In this document: positions 17,756 through 27,004 of the stretch, in pieces
Position numbering within the stretch: the first letter of the stretch is position 1
Layout of the letters: each line of letters starts with the position of its first letter
Source: Candidatus Poribacteria bacterium
GTDB taxonomy: Bacteria; Poribacteria; WGA-4E; WGA-3G
Length of the DNA stretch: 42,419 bases
Assembly: GCA_021295735.1 (NCBI GenBank)
Contig: JAGWBU010000004.1
Coordinates: 7,185 to 49,603, forward strand
Direction: 5' to 3'
The notes under the pieces: generated by a model
Seen by the model: only the letters and a program-made list of their open reading frames with translations
Told to the model about the DNA's origin: nothing
The model's database searches: none
Program-made: the position numbers and the translations under genes

Positions 17756-18535
17756 ATGGCGATAAAAGAAGGTTTTTTTATCGCAGATTGTGTCGAATTT
17801 ATGAACGGTATGGATGCAGGTATCGTGGACTTAACTGTGACATCGCCGCCTTACGATAATCTGCGCCACTACGAGGGTTATTCGTTTGATTTTGAGAATA
17901 TCGCCAAGCAACTATATAGAGTGACCAAACAAGGCGGGATCGTTGTTTGGGTAGTCGGTGACAAAATTAATGGTGGTCGAACACTCACAAGTTTTCGGCA
18001 AGGACTATTTTTTCAAGAGATCGGTTTTCAGATGCACGATGTCATGATCTATCAGAAAAAGAATACACCTTTTATGCGGAGCAACGCTTACACAAACTGC
18101 TACGAATTTATGTTTGTATTGTCAAAAGGAAAACCTAATATCTTCAATCCGTTGAAAACCAGAACTGCCAGACACGGGCCGGAAATGCTTGTTCACAATA
18201 AGGGCCCTGATGGTATCAATAAAAAAGTCCTAAAAGAGTTGAAAAAGGAAAAGACTCGAACAAATATCTGGCAGTATGCAGTAGGTTTAGGTGGCACAAC
18301 AAAGGATAGAATAGCGTTTCAGCACCCCGCTGTTTTTCCTGAAAAATTAGCAGAAGATCATATTTTGTCGTGGACCAATTCCGGCGATCTTGTATTTGAT
18401 CCCATGTGTGGAAGCGGTACAACCGGTAAAATGGCACTCAAAAATAATCGAAAATTCATCGGAGTTGATATTTCCAAAGAATACATCACTATAGCAAAAA
18501 AACGCATAGAAGGGATAACTACAACTCTATTATGA
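17756..18535 (+). CDS. Beta-class DNA methyltransferase of a type II R-M system
   Basis: TSPPY (about residue 29-33, catalytic motif IV) comes before DPMCGSGTT (about 220, SAM-binding motif I), the permuted order of beta-class amino-methyltransferases. This class methylates exocyclic amines of adenine (N6) or cytosine (N4); which one cannot be decided from SPPY alone. GVDISKEYITIA (motif II) follows. Length, 259 residues, is typical. It overlaps the next ORF by 4 bases (ATGA), as expected for a modification gene coupled to its restriction gene. That partner is interrupted, so this enzyme may now act alone. Confidence 0.9.
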   Translation: MAIKEGFFIADCVEFMNGMDAGIVDLTVTSPPYDNLRHYEGYSFDFENIAKQLYRVTKQGGIVVWVVGDKINGGRTLTSFRQGLFFQEIGFQMHDVMIYQKKNTPFMRSNAYTNCYEFMFVLSKGKPNIFNPLKTRTARHGPEMLVHNKGPDGINKKVLKELKKEKTRTNIWQYAVGLGGTTKDRIAFQHPAVFPEKLAEDHILSWTNSGDLVFDPMCGSGTTGKMALKNNRKFIGVDISKEYITIAKKRIEGITTTLL

Positions 18536-18672
18536 AACTTGACGATTTTGTCATTGCTACTCAACCTATCAATGGTATTGTTCCTAATTCTGTTGGGATC
18601 GTCAATTCAATTGACAAAGGAAAGGCACAAGTCTATTTCATTGGAAAGAATAAAGTGATAATACCCAATTAA
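18532..18672 (+). pseudogene. N-terminal fragment of the partner restriction endonuclease
   Basis: A 46-residue ORF starts in the methyltransferase stop (ATGA overlap) and ends right where an inverted-repeat insertion begins. Its sequence (KLDDFVIATQPINGI, VGIVNSIDKGKAQVYFIGKNK) is a small SH3-like barrel pattern that I recall at the N-terminus of Hpy99I-like HNH restriction enzymes. The rest of such an enzyme lies immediately after the insertion at 18743-19186, in a different frame. Confidence 0.6.
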
Positions 18673-18744
18673 CGCGATCCGTATTGCTAAGTGTGCGGTT
18701 AGGAAACCGCACCTACCGTCGGGAAAAGACAAATCCCGTTAATT
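18667..18744. mobile_element. 78-bp inverted-repeat insertion splitting a restriction gene
   Basis: Terminal inverted repeats of 16 bases (18667-18682 and 18729-18744, 13 of 16 match, outer 8 perfect: AATTAACG / CGTTAATT) enclose a perfect 8-bp hairpin (18693-18700 with 18705-18712). It interrupts the nuclease coding sequence. Removing 76 bp here, for example 18667-18742, would rejoin both halves in one frame. It encodes nothing, so it is a MITE or REP-like insertion. Confidence 0.6.
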
Positions 18745-19186
18745 TGGTATAATAGCATCTCTTGATTCTATTTCCGTTATAGATGTTGAGAAGGTAGGAG
18801 ATGAATACCCAAACAAAATATGCAATGTATGCCACATATTCAAACCTACAGAGGAGTTCAGCAGGAATCAGAATCAGGCTGGTGGGAGACCTATTAGACG
18901 GCCAAGTTGTCAAAGTTGTAGAAAAGTTATTGATGGAAAGAAGTTGACTGCTGCAGAACGGAAAAGGATGAATGAGAAACGACCACCAAATAAAACCGTT
19001 TTTGTGTGTCCTGTCTGTGAAAAGCGAACAATCGTAGGTATTACTGCAAATATCGTTGCTGATCATGACCACGAAACAGGAAAAGGGCGAGAATGGATAT
19101 GTGACAGTTGCAATACAGGTTTAGGTCGATTCAAGGATGATATTGCGATCTTAGAAAGGGTCATTGATTACCTAAAACGTTTTTGA
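18743..19186 (+). pseudogene. C-terminal fragment of an HNH (Endonuclease VII / Hpy99I-like) restriction enzyme
   Basis: The frame is open from 18743 and reads DSISVIDVEKVGDEYP, then CNVC and CQSC (first zinc site), CPVC, the catalytic-type VADHDHETGKGREW (beta-beta-alpha-Me core) and CDSC (second zinc site), then GLGRFKDD. Two four-cysteine zinc ribbons around an HNH core match the architecture of Hpy99I and phage T4 endonuclease VII relatives. There is no start codon with a ribosome site after the insertion. An internal ATG at 18968 or TTG at 18944 would lack the first zinc site. The fragment is therefore probably inactive. Confidence 0.7.
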
Positions 19187-19224
19187 GGATTTGCATATTT
19201 AACAATATGACGAAACTATAATTT

Positions 19225-19253
19225 TTGGAAATTTTCTTATACTTTACTATAAT
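19225..19253 (+). promoter_or_regulatory. Sigma70-like promoter for nuoF
   Basis: TTGGAA at 19225-19230 and TATAAT at 19248-19253 are 17 bases apart, about 50 bases before nuoF. The later half of the nuo locus may thus be expressed independently of the cargo upstream. Confidence 0.55.
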
Positions 19254-19301
19254 CTGTTTTATTTCACTTGCTATTACGAGACAATATTATAGAGGAAAAA
19301 T

Positions 19302-20780
19302 ATGGTTCAAGAAAAACGGATTCTCTACGAGCATCTGGATGTACCAAATATAAACACCTTTGATGTCTTTCGACAACATGAAGGTTACACCCGTTTTGAA
19401 AAGGCTATCGCCGAATATCAACCTGAAGAAATTGCACAAATGGTGTGGGATGCAGGGTTGAAAGGTAGAGGCGGTGCTGGTTTTTCCACCGGGGAAAAGT
19501 GGAGTTTTGTCCCAAGGGATATTGAGCCGCGTTATCTCTGTTGCAACGCTGACGAAAGTGAGCCTGGCACCTTCAGTAATCGTTATGTCTTGGAGAAAAA
19601 TCCGCATCTATTAATTGAAGGTATCCTCATCTGTTGCTATGCAATGGGAATTGAGACCACTTATGTTTACATCCGTGGTGAATTCACGCTTGGGAAAAAG
19701 ATGTTAGATGCCGCCATTAAAGAGGCTTACGAACAAGGTTATCTTGGGGAAAATGTCCGCGGCGCAGGACAAACTATTAACATCTATACGCATCCGGGTG
19801 CTGGTGCATATATCTGTGGTGAAGAGACTGGATTGATTGAATCGCTTGAGGGGAAACGGGGACAACCCCGCAACAAACCGCCTTTCCCTGCTGTACAAGG
19901 TGTGTTCATGAAACCCACCGTCGTGCAGAATGTGGAAACTTTGTGCAACCTACCCTTCATCGTCGGGAATGGTGTGGAATGGTATACACAGATGGGACCG
20001 ACATACGGAGATGCGCGATTTGATCCGCCAAAAGCAGACCCGAACACAGGCACAAAACTCTATTGTATCAGTGGTGATGTCAACGAACCGGGTGTTTATG
20101 AATTGGAACTCGGTTTGACATGCACAGAGCTTATTGAGGTAGCAGGAGGCTTGCGCGGTGAAGAAGTCAAAGCTGTAATTCCTGGCGGCAGTTCCGCACC
20201 GATCTTAACACATTACGAATTAGACACACGACTTGATTTTACATCGCTCACGCTTGCAAAATCTATGTTAGGTTCGGGTGGTATCATTGTGATGAATGAA
20301 ACCCGCAATATCGTTGATTGCTTGCTCAATATCATGAAATTCTACGCGCATGAATCGTGTGGGCAATGCACACCGTGTCGGTGGGGCACGCCGTGGGTGC
20401 GTGATATTGTTCAACGGATTGCCGATGGTGAAGGCAGACAAACCACTATCACACGACCAAAGTTTGGCGTCACTGAAAGCGGCAGATGGGGTGATACTGG
20501 CGAAACAGAAGAAATTTACGAAGACCTTGACCTGCTGGAAAGCGTTGCGAACAACATTGCGAATGTGGATACGATGACATGGAACACTATCTGTGTCTTT
20601 GGTATTGCTGTTTCGTGGCCAGCAGTCAGTTATATGCGCAAGTTCAGACCTGAATTTGAGGCTACTATCCGAGAAAGTAAATTGGTCACCTTGCCTGTTG
20701 CTGAAGCGACAGTACCACCAGAGGAAAATTACGCGTATCAACAGCGGTTTATTCCGAAAGAGTTTGCTGACTTGGAATAG
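19302..20780 (+). CDS. nuoF: NADH-quinone oxidoreductase subunit F (51 kDa)
   Basis: NuoF binds NADH and FMN and holds the N3 [4Fe-4S] cluster. Visible are GRGGAGFSTG (NADH/FMN loop, about residue 51-60), CNADESEPGTF (about 87), GAYICGEETGLIESLEGKRGQPR (about 166-188, FMN site) and ESCGQCTPCRWGT (about 351, cluster ligands) with the fourth Cys in NTICVFG. At 492 residues it is somewhat longer than the usual 420-450. The extra residues are a charged loop (about 385-405, TRPKFGVTESG region) between the cluster motif and the last Cys. The ATG at 19302 has AGAGGA. Confidence 0.96.
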   Translation: MVQEKRILYEHLDVPNINTFDVFRQHEGYTRFEKAIAEYQPEEIAQMVWDAGLKGRGGAGFSTGEKWSFVPRDIEPRYLCCNADESEPGTFSNRYVLEKNPHLLIEGILICCYAMGIETTYVYIRGEFTLGKKMLDAAIKEAYEQGYLGENVRGAGQTINIYTHPGAGAYICGEETGLIESLEGKRGQPRNKPPFPAVQGVFMKPTVVQNVETLCNLPFIVGNGVEWYTQMGPTYGDARFDPPKADPNTGTKLYCISGDVNEPGVYELELGLTCTELIEVAGGLRGEEVKAVIPGGSSAPILTHYELDTRLDFTSLTLAKSMLGSGGIIVMNETRNIVDCLLNIMKFYAHESCGQCTPCRWGTPWVRDIVQRIADGEGRQTTITRPKFGVTESGRWGDTGETEEIYEDLDLLESVANNIANVDTMTWNTICVFGIAVSWPAVSYMRKFRPEFEATIRESKLVTLPVAEATVPPEENYAYQQRFIPKEFADLE

Positions 20781-20827
20781 AGGTAAAGTGAGGACATAAT
20801 TGGCGACGGTCAAAAGGAACATCTATT

Positions 20828-21214
20828 ATGAGGACGTTGTTTTTTACCATTATGGTATTTTTATGTCTAAGCACTGTCGCGTCTGCGGAACTAAGCGTTG
20901 AAGACTTAGAAAAGATCCGCCAGATTGTAAACGAGGCAGAGGTGCGTTTAGAAAAGCGGATCACCGAAACTGAGGTGCGTTTAGAAAAACACTTTGCTGA
21001 TCGCTTCACAGATCAAAGCAAAAGGTTAGACTTTCATGCAACATTGATAATAACACTCATCGGCACGCTTATAGCCTTTGTGGGTGTGCCGTTAGTCCTA
21101 ATTGCATATCAGCAGAACAGACGCATACAACAAGACGATACCATAAAAGCACAAGCTACGGAGATTCAGGCATTGCGCGAGAAATTTGAGTCACTTGAAA
21201 AATTGTTAAGTTGA
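20828..21214 (+). CDS. Small exported coiled-coil membrane protein
   Basis: The 128-residue protein starts with a signal peptide (MRTLFFTIMVFLCL, cleavage near VASA). It continues with a coiled coil containing two 11-residue units (EAEVRLEKRIT and ETEVRLEKHFA, encoded by a 16-bp direct repeat at 20940-20955 and 20973-20988), then one membrane segment (LIITLIGTLIAFVGVPLVLIA) and a second short coiled coil. AAAGGA lies 8 bases before the ATG. Similar small proteins are common in Poribacteria-like genomes but have no assigned role. It separates nuoF from nuoG by about 480 bases. Confidence 0.6.
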   Translation: MRTLFFTIMVFLCLSTVASAELSVEDLEKIRQIVNEAEVRLEKRITETEVRLEKHFADRFTDQSKRLDFHATLIITLIGTLIAFVGVPLVLIAYQQNRRIQQDDTIKAQATEIQALREKFESLEKLLS

Positions 21215-21258
21215 CATAAGCTTAACTTTTCTGGTAGGAACACATTGGAGTAATATTT

Positions 21259-22914
21259 ATGGCATTTATTAAACTGAATGACCTTGAAATAGAGGTTGAA
21301 GACGGAACAAATGTAGTTGAGATTGCAAGGCAACACGGCATTGAGGTGCCTCACTACTGTTATCATCCAGGATTGAGCCGTCCGGCAAACTGTAGAATGT
21401 GTCTCGTTGAACCTTACGGTCCCATACCAGGTGCTCCTCCAGGCACAATTGGTCCAGCACGACAATTAGCAACGGGCTGTACAACTACCGTTCGAACTGC
21501 ACCACCTGAACGAAAATTGGAAGATAAATATGATGCTATCGTTTACACAGATAGTCCCCGTGTAAAAAAGGCACGGGAAGATATACTTGAATTTTTGCTT
21601 GTGCATCATCCACTTGATTGCCCCGTCTGTGACCAAGCAGGTGAATGCGATCTGCAAGACTTTAGTTACCGGCATGGGCACGATAAAAGTCGGTATCTGG
21701 AAGTCAAAAACGTTCCGCCAAAGAAGGACTTAGGTCCGGATGTTTTGCTTTATTCAACACGTTGTATCGTCTGCACGCGGTGTATCCGATTCTGTGATGA
21801 GGTTTCAGGGAGTGGTGAACTTGGATTAATTAATCGCGGTTCCCACGATGAGATTGATATTCCCCGAAGCCATGAAGGGATTCCCATTCAGCTGCTTGAT
21901 AATAAACTGGCTGGAAATGTCGTAGATATTTGTCCCGTTGGTGCGCTCATTAGTAAGGATTTCCTGTTCAAATCTCGTCCGTGGTTTATGGAAAAGGCAA
22001 ATAGCGTTTGTTCAGGATGTAGCGTTGGCTGTAACGTCACGGTTGAGTATAAAGCAGATGGTGTTTATCGCATCAAGCCTCGCTTCCATGCAGATATTAA
22101 CCAACACTGGATGTGTGACGATGGTCGCCTCGGTTACCACTATGTCAACAGCGATGACCGCCTCCAACTTCCCCAAAAGAGAGTTGATGGCGAACTCTTA
22201 ACAACGCAGTGGGCAGATGCCTTGACGTTGATAACCGAAAATTTATCCGAAGTTGATGCGGCGGATATTGTTGTTATCGGTTCTGCGCAAGGCACGAATG
22301 AAGACAACTACGTTTTACAGCAGTTTGCACATGATGTGCTAAAGACAACGCAATTGGGGCTCTTTGGGCAGCTGCCCGGTGAAGAACACAAATTCCCGCA
22401 ATTTACCATTGAAGCGGACAAGAACCCGAACACCGCAGGTGCGCGAACAGTCCTCGGTTCTGCAAATGGAAACGTCGTTTTAGAAGGCGATGCGCTTTGG
22501 GAAAAAGTCGCAGGTGCGAAGGTTGTATATCTCGTTAGCGGTGTGCCGGAACGCGCGCTTGAAGATGTTGAAAGAGAAGCATTAGAAAAGGTTGATTTCC
22601 TAATTGTGCAAGATGTTTTACCATCAGAGGTTACGGAATTAGCCGATGTGGTATTACCGGGGACAACGTTCGCGGAAAAAGACGGCACCTTCACCAATTC
22701 GACAGGATGGGTTCAACGAATTCGTAAGGCAATTGATCCACCGGGTGAAGCGCAGGTAGATTGGGAAATTACACAGCAGCTTGCAAAGCATCTCGGTGGA
22801 GAGATTGACTACCATTTCGCGGGTGAGATTGCCATAGCAATTGCAGAGAATGTAGAGGGATACAGTGACGCAACACATCAAAATATTGGAGATGCGGGTA
22901 TTAAGTTAGACTAA
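21259..22914 (+). CDS. nuoG: NADH-quinone oxidoreductase subunit G (75 kDa), short form
   Basis: NuoG is the Fe-S-rich subunit linking NuoEF to the rest of the peripheral arm. In order: a [2Fe-2S] domain (HYCYHPGLSRPANCRMC, residues about 31-50, and TGC), the HHPLDCPVCDQAGECDLQ cluster (about 115), CIVCTRCIRFC with CPVGAL (about 170-235), a CSGCSVGC [4Fe-4S] site (about 251-258) and a shortened molybdopterin-oxidoreductase-like domain. Length is 551 against 680-910 in many bacteria, so the C-terminal domain is trimmed. A TGGAG precedes the ATG. nuoH follows after 42 bases. Confidence 0.95.
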   Translation: MAFIKLNDLEIEVEDGTNVVEIARQHGIEVPHYCYHPGLSRPANCRMCLVEPYGPIPGAPPGTIGPARQLATGCTTTVRTAPPERKLEDKYDAIVYTDSPRVKKAREDILEFLLVHHPLDCPVCDQAGECDLQDFSYRHGHDKSRYLEVKNVPPKKDLGPDVLLYSTRCIVCTRCIRFCDEVSGSGELGLINRGSHDEIDIPRSHEGIPIQLLDNKLAGNVVDICPVGALISKDFLFKSRPWFMEKANSVCSGCSVGCNVTVEYKADGVYRIKPRFHADINQHWMCDDGRLGYHYVNSDDRLQLPQKRVDGELLTTQWADALTLITENLSEVDAADIVVIGSAQGTNEDNYVLQQFAHDVLKTTQLGLFGQLPGEEHKFPQFTIEADKNPNTAGARTVLGSANGNVVLEGDALWEKVAGAKVVYLVSGVPERALEDVEREALEKVDFLIVQDVLPSEVTELADVVLPGTTFAEKDGTFTNSTGWVQRIRKAIDPPGEAQVDWEITQQLAKHLGGEIDYHFAGEIAIAIAENVEGYSDATHQNIGDAGIKLD

Positions 22915-22956
22915 CTCGCTAACTTCAATCATGCGCGTCATCAAGAAGGAGAAAGT

Positions 22957-24150
22957 ATGGATATAGATATAGTAAGTATTATAATTATTCCAATCATCAA
23001 AATTCTCTTCATTGCCCATCTGCTGATTATTGGCGTGATGGCGATGATTTGGTCTGAGCGGCGAGTGAGTGGATGGATGCAGGATCGACTCGGACCGAAT
23101 CGCGTTGGACCGCAAGGACTACTCCAACCTATCGCAGATGGGATTAAGTTCCTCTTTAAGGAAGACCTCATCCCAAATCACGTAGATAAGCCACTTTACG
23201 TGCTTGCCCCCGCCATGCTTTTAGTCCCTGCGATGATTGCGATTGCTGTTGTGCCGTTTGGTGACTCTATTAGCGTATTCGGGTATGATAATATACCTCT
23301 TCAAATTGCTGACATTAACATCGGAATTCTGTATATTTTAGCGATAACGTCGCTTGGGGTTTACGGTGTTGTTATCGGTGCGTGGGCATCAAATAATAAA
23401 TACTCACTTTTAGGTGGTTTACGTTCATCTGCACAAATGATAAGTTACGAATTGACACTGGGATTGGCAATTATTGGTGTGCTGATGCTTTCCGAATCGC
23501 TCAGTCTTCGCACAATCGCTGAAGGACAAGGATCATATCCGTGGAAATGGAACTTTCTCATACACTTCCCCGCCTTTCTTGCATTTACAACAGCAATGTT
23601 CGCAGAAACAAACCGATTGCCTTTTGACCTTGCCGAAGCAGAACAGGAACTTGTCGCAGGGTACCATACTGAATACAGCAGTATGAAATTCGCGATATTC
23701 TTCATGGCAGAATATATGAACATGATCGTGGGTTCTGCTGTGGTTGTAACGCTTTTCTTAGGCGGATGGCACTTCTTTGGATTAGAAAATATGGGAGGTC
23801 CCTTCTGGAGTGGAGTTATCTCATTTGTGATCTTCTTTATCAAAACGGGTATTTTCTTGTTCGTGTTTATTTGGGTGCGTTGGACACTTCCACGATTCCG
23901 ATATGACCAACTCATGAATTTCGGTTGGAAATTCTTGTTACCAGTTGCGTTGACATCAATCGTTGTTACCGGCACCTTATCAATAGTGACAAAAGGAAAT
24001 CTTCTGTGGATAGGGATCGGTAATGTTGTTGGAGCGTTTATCGTTGTAGCAATCGTTGCGGGGATGCTTGCCATGGACAATAACAGCAAATCTGCAGCGC
24101 AAAGCACTCCTGCTGCTGCACCGCTGCGCGGATTAGACGCAGTAGAATAG
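22957..24150 (+). CDS. nuoH: NADH-quinone oxidoreductase subunit H
   Basis: NuoH joins the peripheral and membrane arms and lines the quinone channel. The family signatures are the cytosolic loop SGWMQDRLGPNRVGPQG (about residue 39-55) and AETNRLPFDLAEAEQELVAG (about 225-244) followed by EYSSMKFAIFFMAEY. About 8-9 membrane segments are visible. The 397-residue length includes a polar C-terminal tail of about 25 residues (KSAAQSTPAAAP region) beyond the usual end. AAGGAG sits at the right distance before ATG 22957. NuoI, which often follows, is missing. Confidence 0.96.
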   Translation: MDIDIVSIIIIPIIKILFIAHLLIIGVMAMIWSERRVSGWMQDRLGPNRVGPQGLLQPIADGIKFLFKEDLIPNHVDKPLYVLAPAMLLVPAMIAIAVVPFGDSISVFGYDNIPLQIADINIGILYILAITSLGVYGVVIGAWASNNKYSLLGGLRSSAQMISYELTLGLAIIGVLMLSESLSLRTIAEGQGSYPWKWNFLIHFPAFLAFTTAMFAETNRLPFDLAEAEQELVAGYHTEYSSMKFAIFFMAEYMNMIVGSAVVVTLFLGGWHFFGLENMGGPFWSGVISFVIFFIKTGIFLFVFIWVRWTLPRFRYDQLMNFGWKFLLPVALTSIVVTGTLSIVTKGNLLWIGIGNVVGAFIVVAIVAGMLAMDNNSKSAAQSTPAAAPLRGLDAVE

Positions 24151-24161
24151 GAGACGTGCTA

Positions 24162-24704
24162 ATGACTGCAGAAATGATTCTATTTTTTATCTTTGGCGCC
24201 GTGGCACTAATCGGTGCGATCGCTGTCATCTCGTTTCGGCATCCGATCTATAGTGCGCTTTCGCTTATAGTGACATTTTTCGCACAAGCGGGATTGTTCG
24301 TGCTTTTGGGCGCGCACTTCGTTGCTGCTGTTCAAGTGATTGTGTATGCTGGGGCGATTATGGTGTTGTTCCTCTTTGTGATTATGCTGCTGAACCTCGG
24401 CACACTCTCTGTAAAAGGTGCTCTCACAGGGAAACTGAAAGGCGTTGCTATAGTTTTGGGTATCCTCTTAGCTGCCCAAGGCATTTATATTGCCGTTAAC
24501 GCACTCAATGATACTGCGGTCGGATCGGAAAAAGCAATGGAAAAGGCAGCTGCCCTCGCTGATAATCCGATCGAAACTTACGATATTGGCGAGCTTTTAT
24601 TTACTAAATACCTTTTGCCGTTTGAAGTTACCTCGCTTATTTTGTTGGCAGCATTGATTGGCGTTATTGTCTTGGTAAAACGCGAAAACCAAACTGAAAA
24701 CTAA
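24162..24704 (+). CDS. nuoJ: NADH-quinone oxidoreductase subunit J
   Basis: NuoJ is a five-segment membrane subunit. The conserved VQVIVYAGAIMVLFLFVIML (third segment, containing the pi-bulge region) is present at about residues 57-76, and LLFTKYLLPFEVTSLILL near the C-terminus is typical. The ATG 24162 lies 8 bases after AGGAG (24149-24153); a GTG at 24156 is too close to that site. The gene follows nuoH directly, where nuoI would be expected. Confidence 0.94.
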   Translation: MTAEMILFFIFGAVALIGAIAVISFRHPIYSALSLIVTFFAQAGLFVLLGAHFVAAVQVIVYAGAIMVLFLFVIMLLNLGTLSVKGALTGKLKGVAIVLGILLAAQGIYIAVNALNDTAVGSEKAMEKAAALADNPIETYDIGELLFTKYLLPFEVTSLILLAALIGVIVLVKRENQTEN

Positions 24705-24754
24705 CAGCAGTTTAAGATATAGGATTTAAAATATAGTAAGAAAAAGGATTTTAT

Positions 24755-25054
24755 ATGTCGTTAGAGTATTATCTCATCTTGAGCGCGCTTCTGTTTACAA
24801 TAGGCGTTATCGGTGTTCTCATCCGCAGAAATGCAATTATCATCTTTATGTGTATTGAACTGATGCTAAACGCAGCGAATCTCGCCTTTGTAGCAATCAG
24901 TCGGAGTCTTGGTGATCCAGATGGACAGTTGTTCGTCTTTTTCGTGATGGCTGTCGCTGCTGCCGAAGTCGCAATCGGATTAGCAATTATTGTCAGTGTT
25001 TTCAAGCATCGGGAAACAATTAATGTGGATGAAGTTAATTCGCTGAAAGGATAA
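24755..25054 (+). CDS. nuoK: NADH-quinone oxidoreductase subunit K
   Basis: The 99-residue, three-segment subunit is part of the proton path of complex I. Both conserved membrane glutamates are seen: in [14 protein letters not shown] (about residue 32) and [13 protein letters not shown] (about 69). Length is exactly that of the family. An AAAAAGGA site precedes the ATG. nuoL begins 3 bases after the stop. Confidence 0.96.
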   Translation: MSLEYYLILSALLFTIGVIGVLIRRNAIIIFMCIELMLNAANLAFVAISRSLGDPDGQLFVFFVMAVAAAEVAIGLAIIVSVFKHRETINVDEVNSLKG

Positions 25055-25057
25055 AAC

Positions 25058-26980
25058 ATGTTTGAACAACTAATTATTATCTTATTAATTTCACCACTTG
25101 TCGGATTTCTGATTAACGGGTTGTTTGGCAAATGGTTAAAAGGTAATGAGAAACTGAGCGGGACAATCGGTGCACTTGCGGTACTTGTATCCTTAATCTG
25201 TTCAATTATCGCTTTTGTGAAGGTCCAGGGCGGAACTACGCTTCCTAATCCAGATGAAGATGGGATCATTTATAAATGGATTTCGAGTGAAATTTTAGGT
25301 AAATCATTCGATTTCAATATCGCATTCCACGTTGATGCCCTGACGACTGTAATGTTGTTGGTTATCACAGGTGTCGGATTTCTCATCCACGTATATTCCA
25401 TCGGCTACATGCACGGCGATGAAGGATATACCCGCTATTTTGCGTATCTAAATCTGTTTGTTTTCGCAATGCTTATCCTCGTCCTTGGCAACAACTATCT
25501 GATGATGTTTGTTGGCTGGGAAGGTGTCGGACTCTGCTCCTATCTACTCATAGGGTTCTGGTATGAGAAACAATCCGCTACGGATGCAGGTAAAAAGGCG
25601 TTTATTGTCAACAGGATTGGTGATTTCGGTTTCCTATTGGGGATGTTTACGTTGTTTGCAGTGTTTGGTAGCCTTGACTTCACAACAATCTTCAGTGAAG
25701 CCGAAGCAAACAGTGCAGTGCAGGTATTCGGTGTAAATGCGATAGTGTTGGCGACCTTGCTGCTTTTTGTCGGTGCAATAGGTAAGTCCGCACAAATCCC
25801 GCTCTATGTCTGGCTACCGGACGCGATGGAAGGTCCAACCCCTGTTAGCGCATTGATACACGCCGCCACTATGGTCACCGCGGGTGTTTATATGATAGCG
25901 CGTTCCGCTGTGCTTTATAATATCGCAGAAACAGGAGCGGTTGTCGCGTGGATTGGGGTATTAACAGCGTTGTTCGCCGCAATAATTGCCCTCAAACAGA
26001 ATGACATTAAACGTATCCTGGCATATTCTACTGTAAGTCAATTGGGATATATGTTTGTCGGTGTTGGTGTCGGTGCTTATGCTTCTGGTATTTTCCATTT
26101 GGTAACACATGCATTCTTTAAAGGGTTGATGTTCCTGACTGCTGGTAGTGTGATGCACGCAATGGCAAATGAATTAGATATACGAAAAATGGGGGGATTG
26201 CGAAACAAATTACCGATAACCCATGCCACATTTTTGGTTGGTGCTTTAGCAATTGCAGGCGCACCATTCCTGAGTGGATTCTGGAGCAAGGATGAAATTT
26301 TGCACAGCGCGTGGGGAAGTTCAAAAGCGATTTATATCATCGGATTAATTACGGCATTCCTGACAGCGTTTTATATGTTCCGTCTAATTTTCGTAACTTT
26401 TTATGGGAAATCTCGCGTTGAACCTGAAGTAGCCTCACATCTGCATGAATCGCCAGCGGTGATGTGGTTACCCTTAGCTATTCTCGCGGTTCCTTCTGCT
26501 CTGATTGGTTTGCTGTTGGGTGTGGGTGGACATAATAGCTGGTTCCACCACTTCACAGAAAAGGTAGCAGGTTTTAAAGGTGAGCACGGTGAAGCATTAG
26601 GCAGTGCAATTCCATTCATGATAATTTCCTCAATTGTTGGTTTACTTGGCATCGCATTTGCATGGACACGTTATAAAAATCGCGTGCCTTCTGATGAGCC
26701 AACAAACGCACTGCAGAAACTTGTCGCTAACAAGTTCTACATTGATGAGATATATAATACCTTCATCGTACAGCCCATCAAAAACGCTTCTCACTTCCTT
26801 TTGTGGAAACTTTTTGATACCGGAATTATTGATGGTATAGTAAATAGCGTAGCTGCAATTATCCGAGTGCTTGGTGGAACGTTACGAAGACTGCAAACAG
26901 GACTCGTTCAAGTATATATAGCGTCAATGGTTGTAGGAATAGTGTTTTTTCTTGCATACTATCTGTTTTTCGCTAATTGA
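25058..26980 (+). CDS. nuoL: NADH-quinone oxidoreductase subunit L
   Basis: NuoL is the distal antiporter-like proton pump with the long lateral helix. The 640-residue protein shows MMFVGWEGVGLCSYLLIGFW (conserved Glu in segment 5, about residue 149), KSAQIPLYVWLPDAMEGPTP (about 243), the conserved lysines and HAATMVTAGVYM, THAFFKGLMFLTAGSVMHA and the GGLRNKLP/FLSGFWSKDEIL region. The C-terminal amphipathic stretch and final helix are present. The next ORF is an unrelated methyltransferase, which separates nuoL from nuoM. Confidence 0.96.
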   Translation: MFEQLIIILLISPLVGFLINGLFGKWLKGNEKLSGTIGALAVLVSLICSIIAFVKVQGGTTLPNPDEDGIIYKWISSEILGKSFDFNIAFHVDALTTVMLLVITGVGFLIHVYSIGYMHGDEGYTRYFAYLNLFVFAMLILVLGNNYLMMFVGWEGVGLCSYLLIGFWYEKQSATDAGKKAFIVNRIGDFGFLLGMFTLFAVFGSLDFTTIFSEAEANSAVQVFGVNAIVLATLLLFVGAIGKSAQIPLYVWLPDAMEGPTPVSALIHAATMVTAGVYMIARSAVLYNIAETGAVVAWIGVLTALFAAIIALKQNDIKRILAYSTVSQLGYMFVGVGVGAYASGIFHLVTHAFFKGLMFLTAGSVMHAMANELDIRKMGGLRNKLPITHATFLVGALAIAGAPFLSGFWSKDEILHSAWGSSKAIYIIGLITAFLTAFYMFRLIFVTFYGKSRVEPEVASHLHESPAVMWLPLAILAVPSALIGLLLGVGGHNSWFHHFTEKVAGFKGEHGEALGSAIPFMIISSIVGLLGIAFAWTRYKNRVPSDEPTNALQKLVANKFYIDEIYNTFIVQPIKNASHFLLWKLFDTGIIDGIVNSVAAIIRVLGGTLRRLQTGLVQVYIASMVVGIVFFLAYYLFFAN

Positions 26981-27004
26981 TTGTTAGGATTTAATGGCAG
27001 AAAA

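Noticed and set aside
23445-24107. Long minus-strand frame opposite nuoH
   Set aside because: It mirrors the membrane-protein codons of nuoH, has no ribosome site and no recognisable domain.
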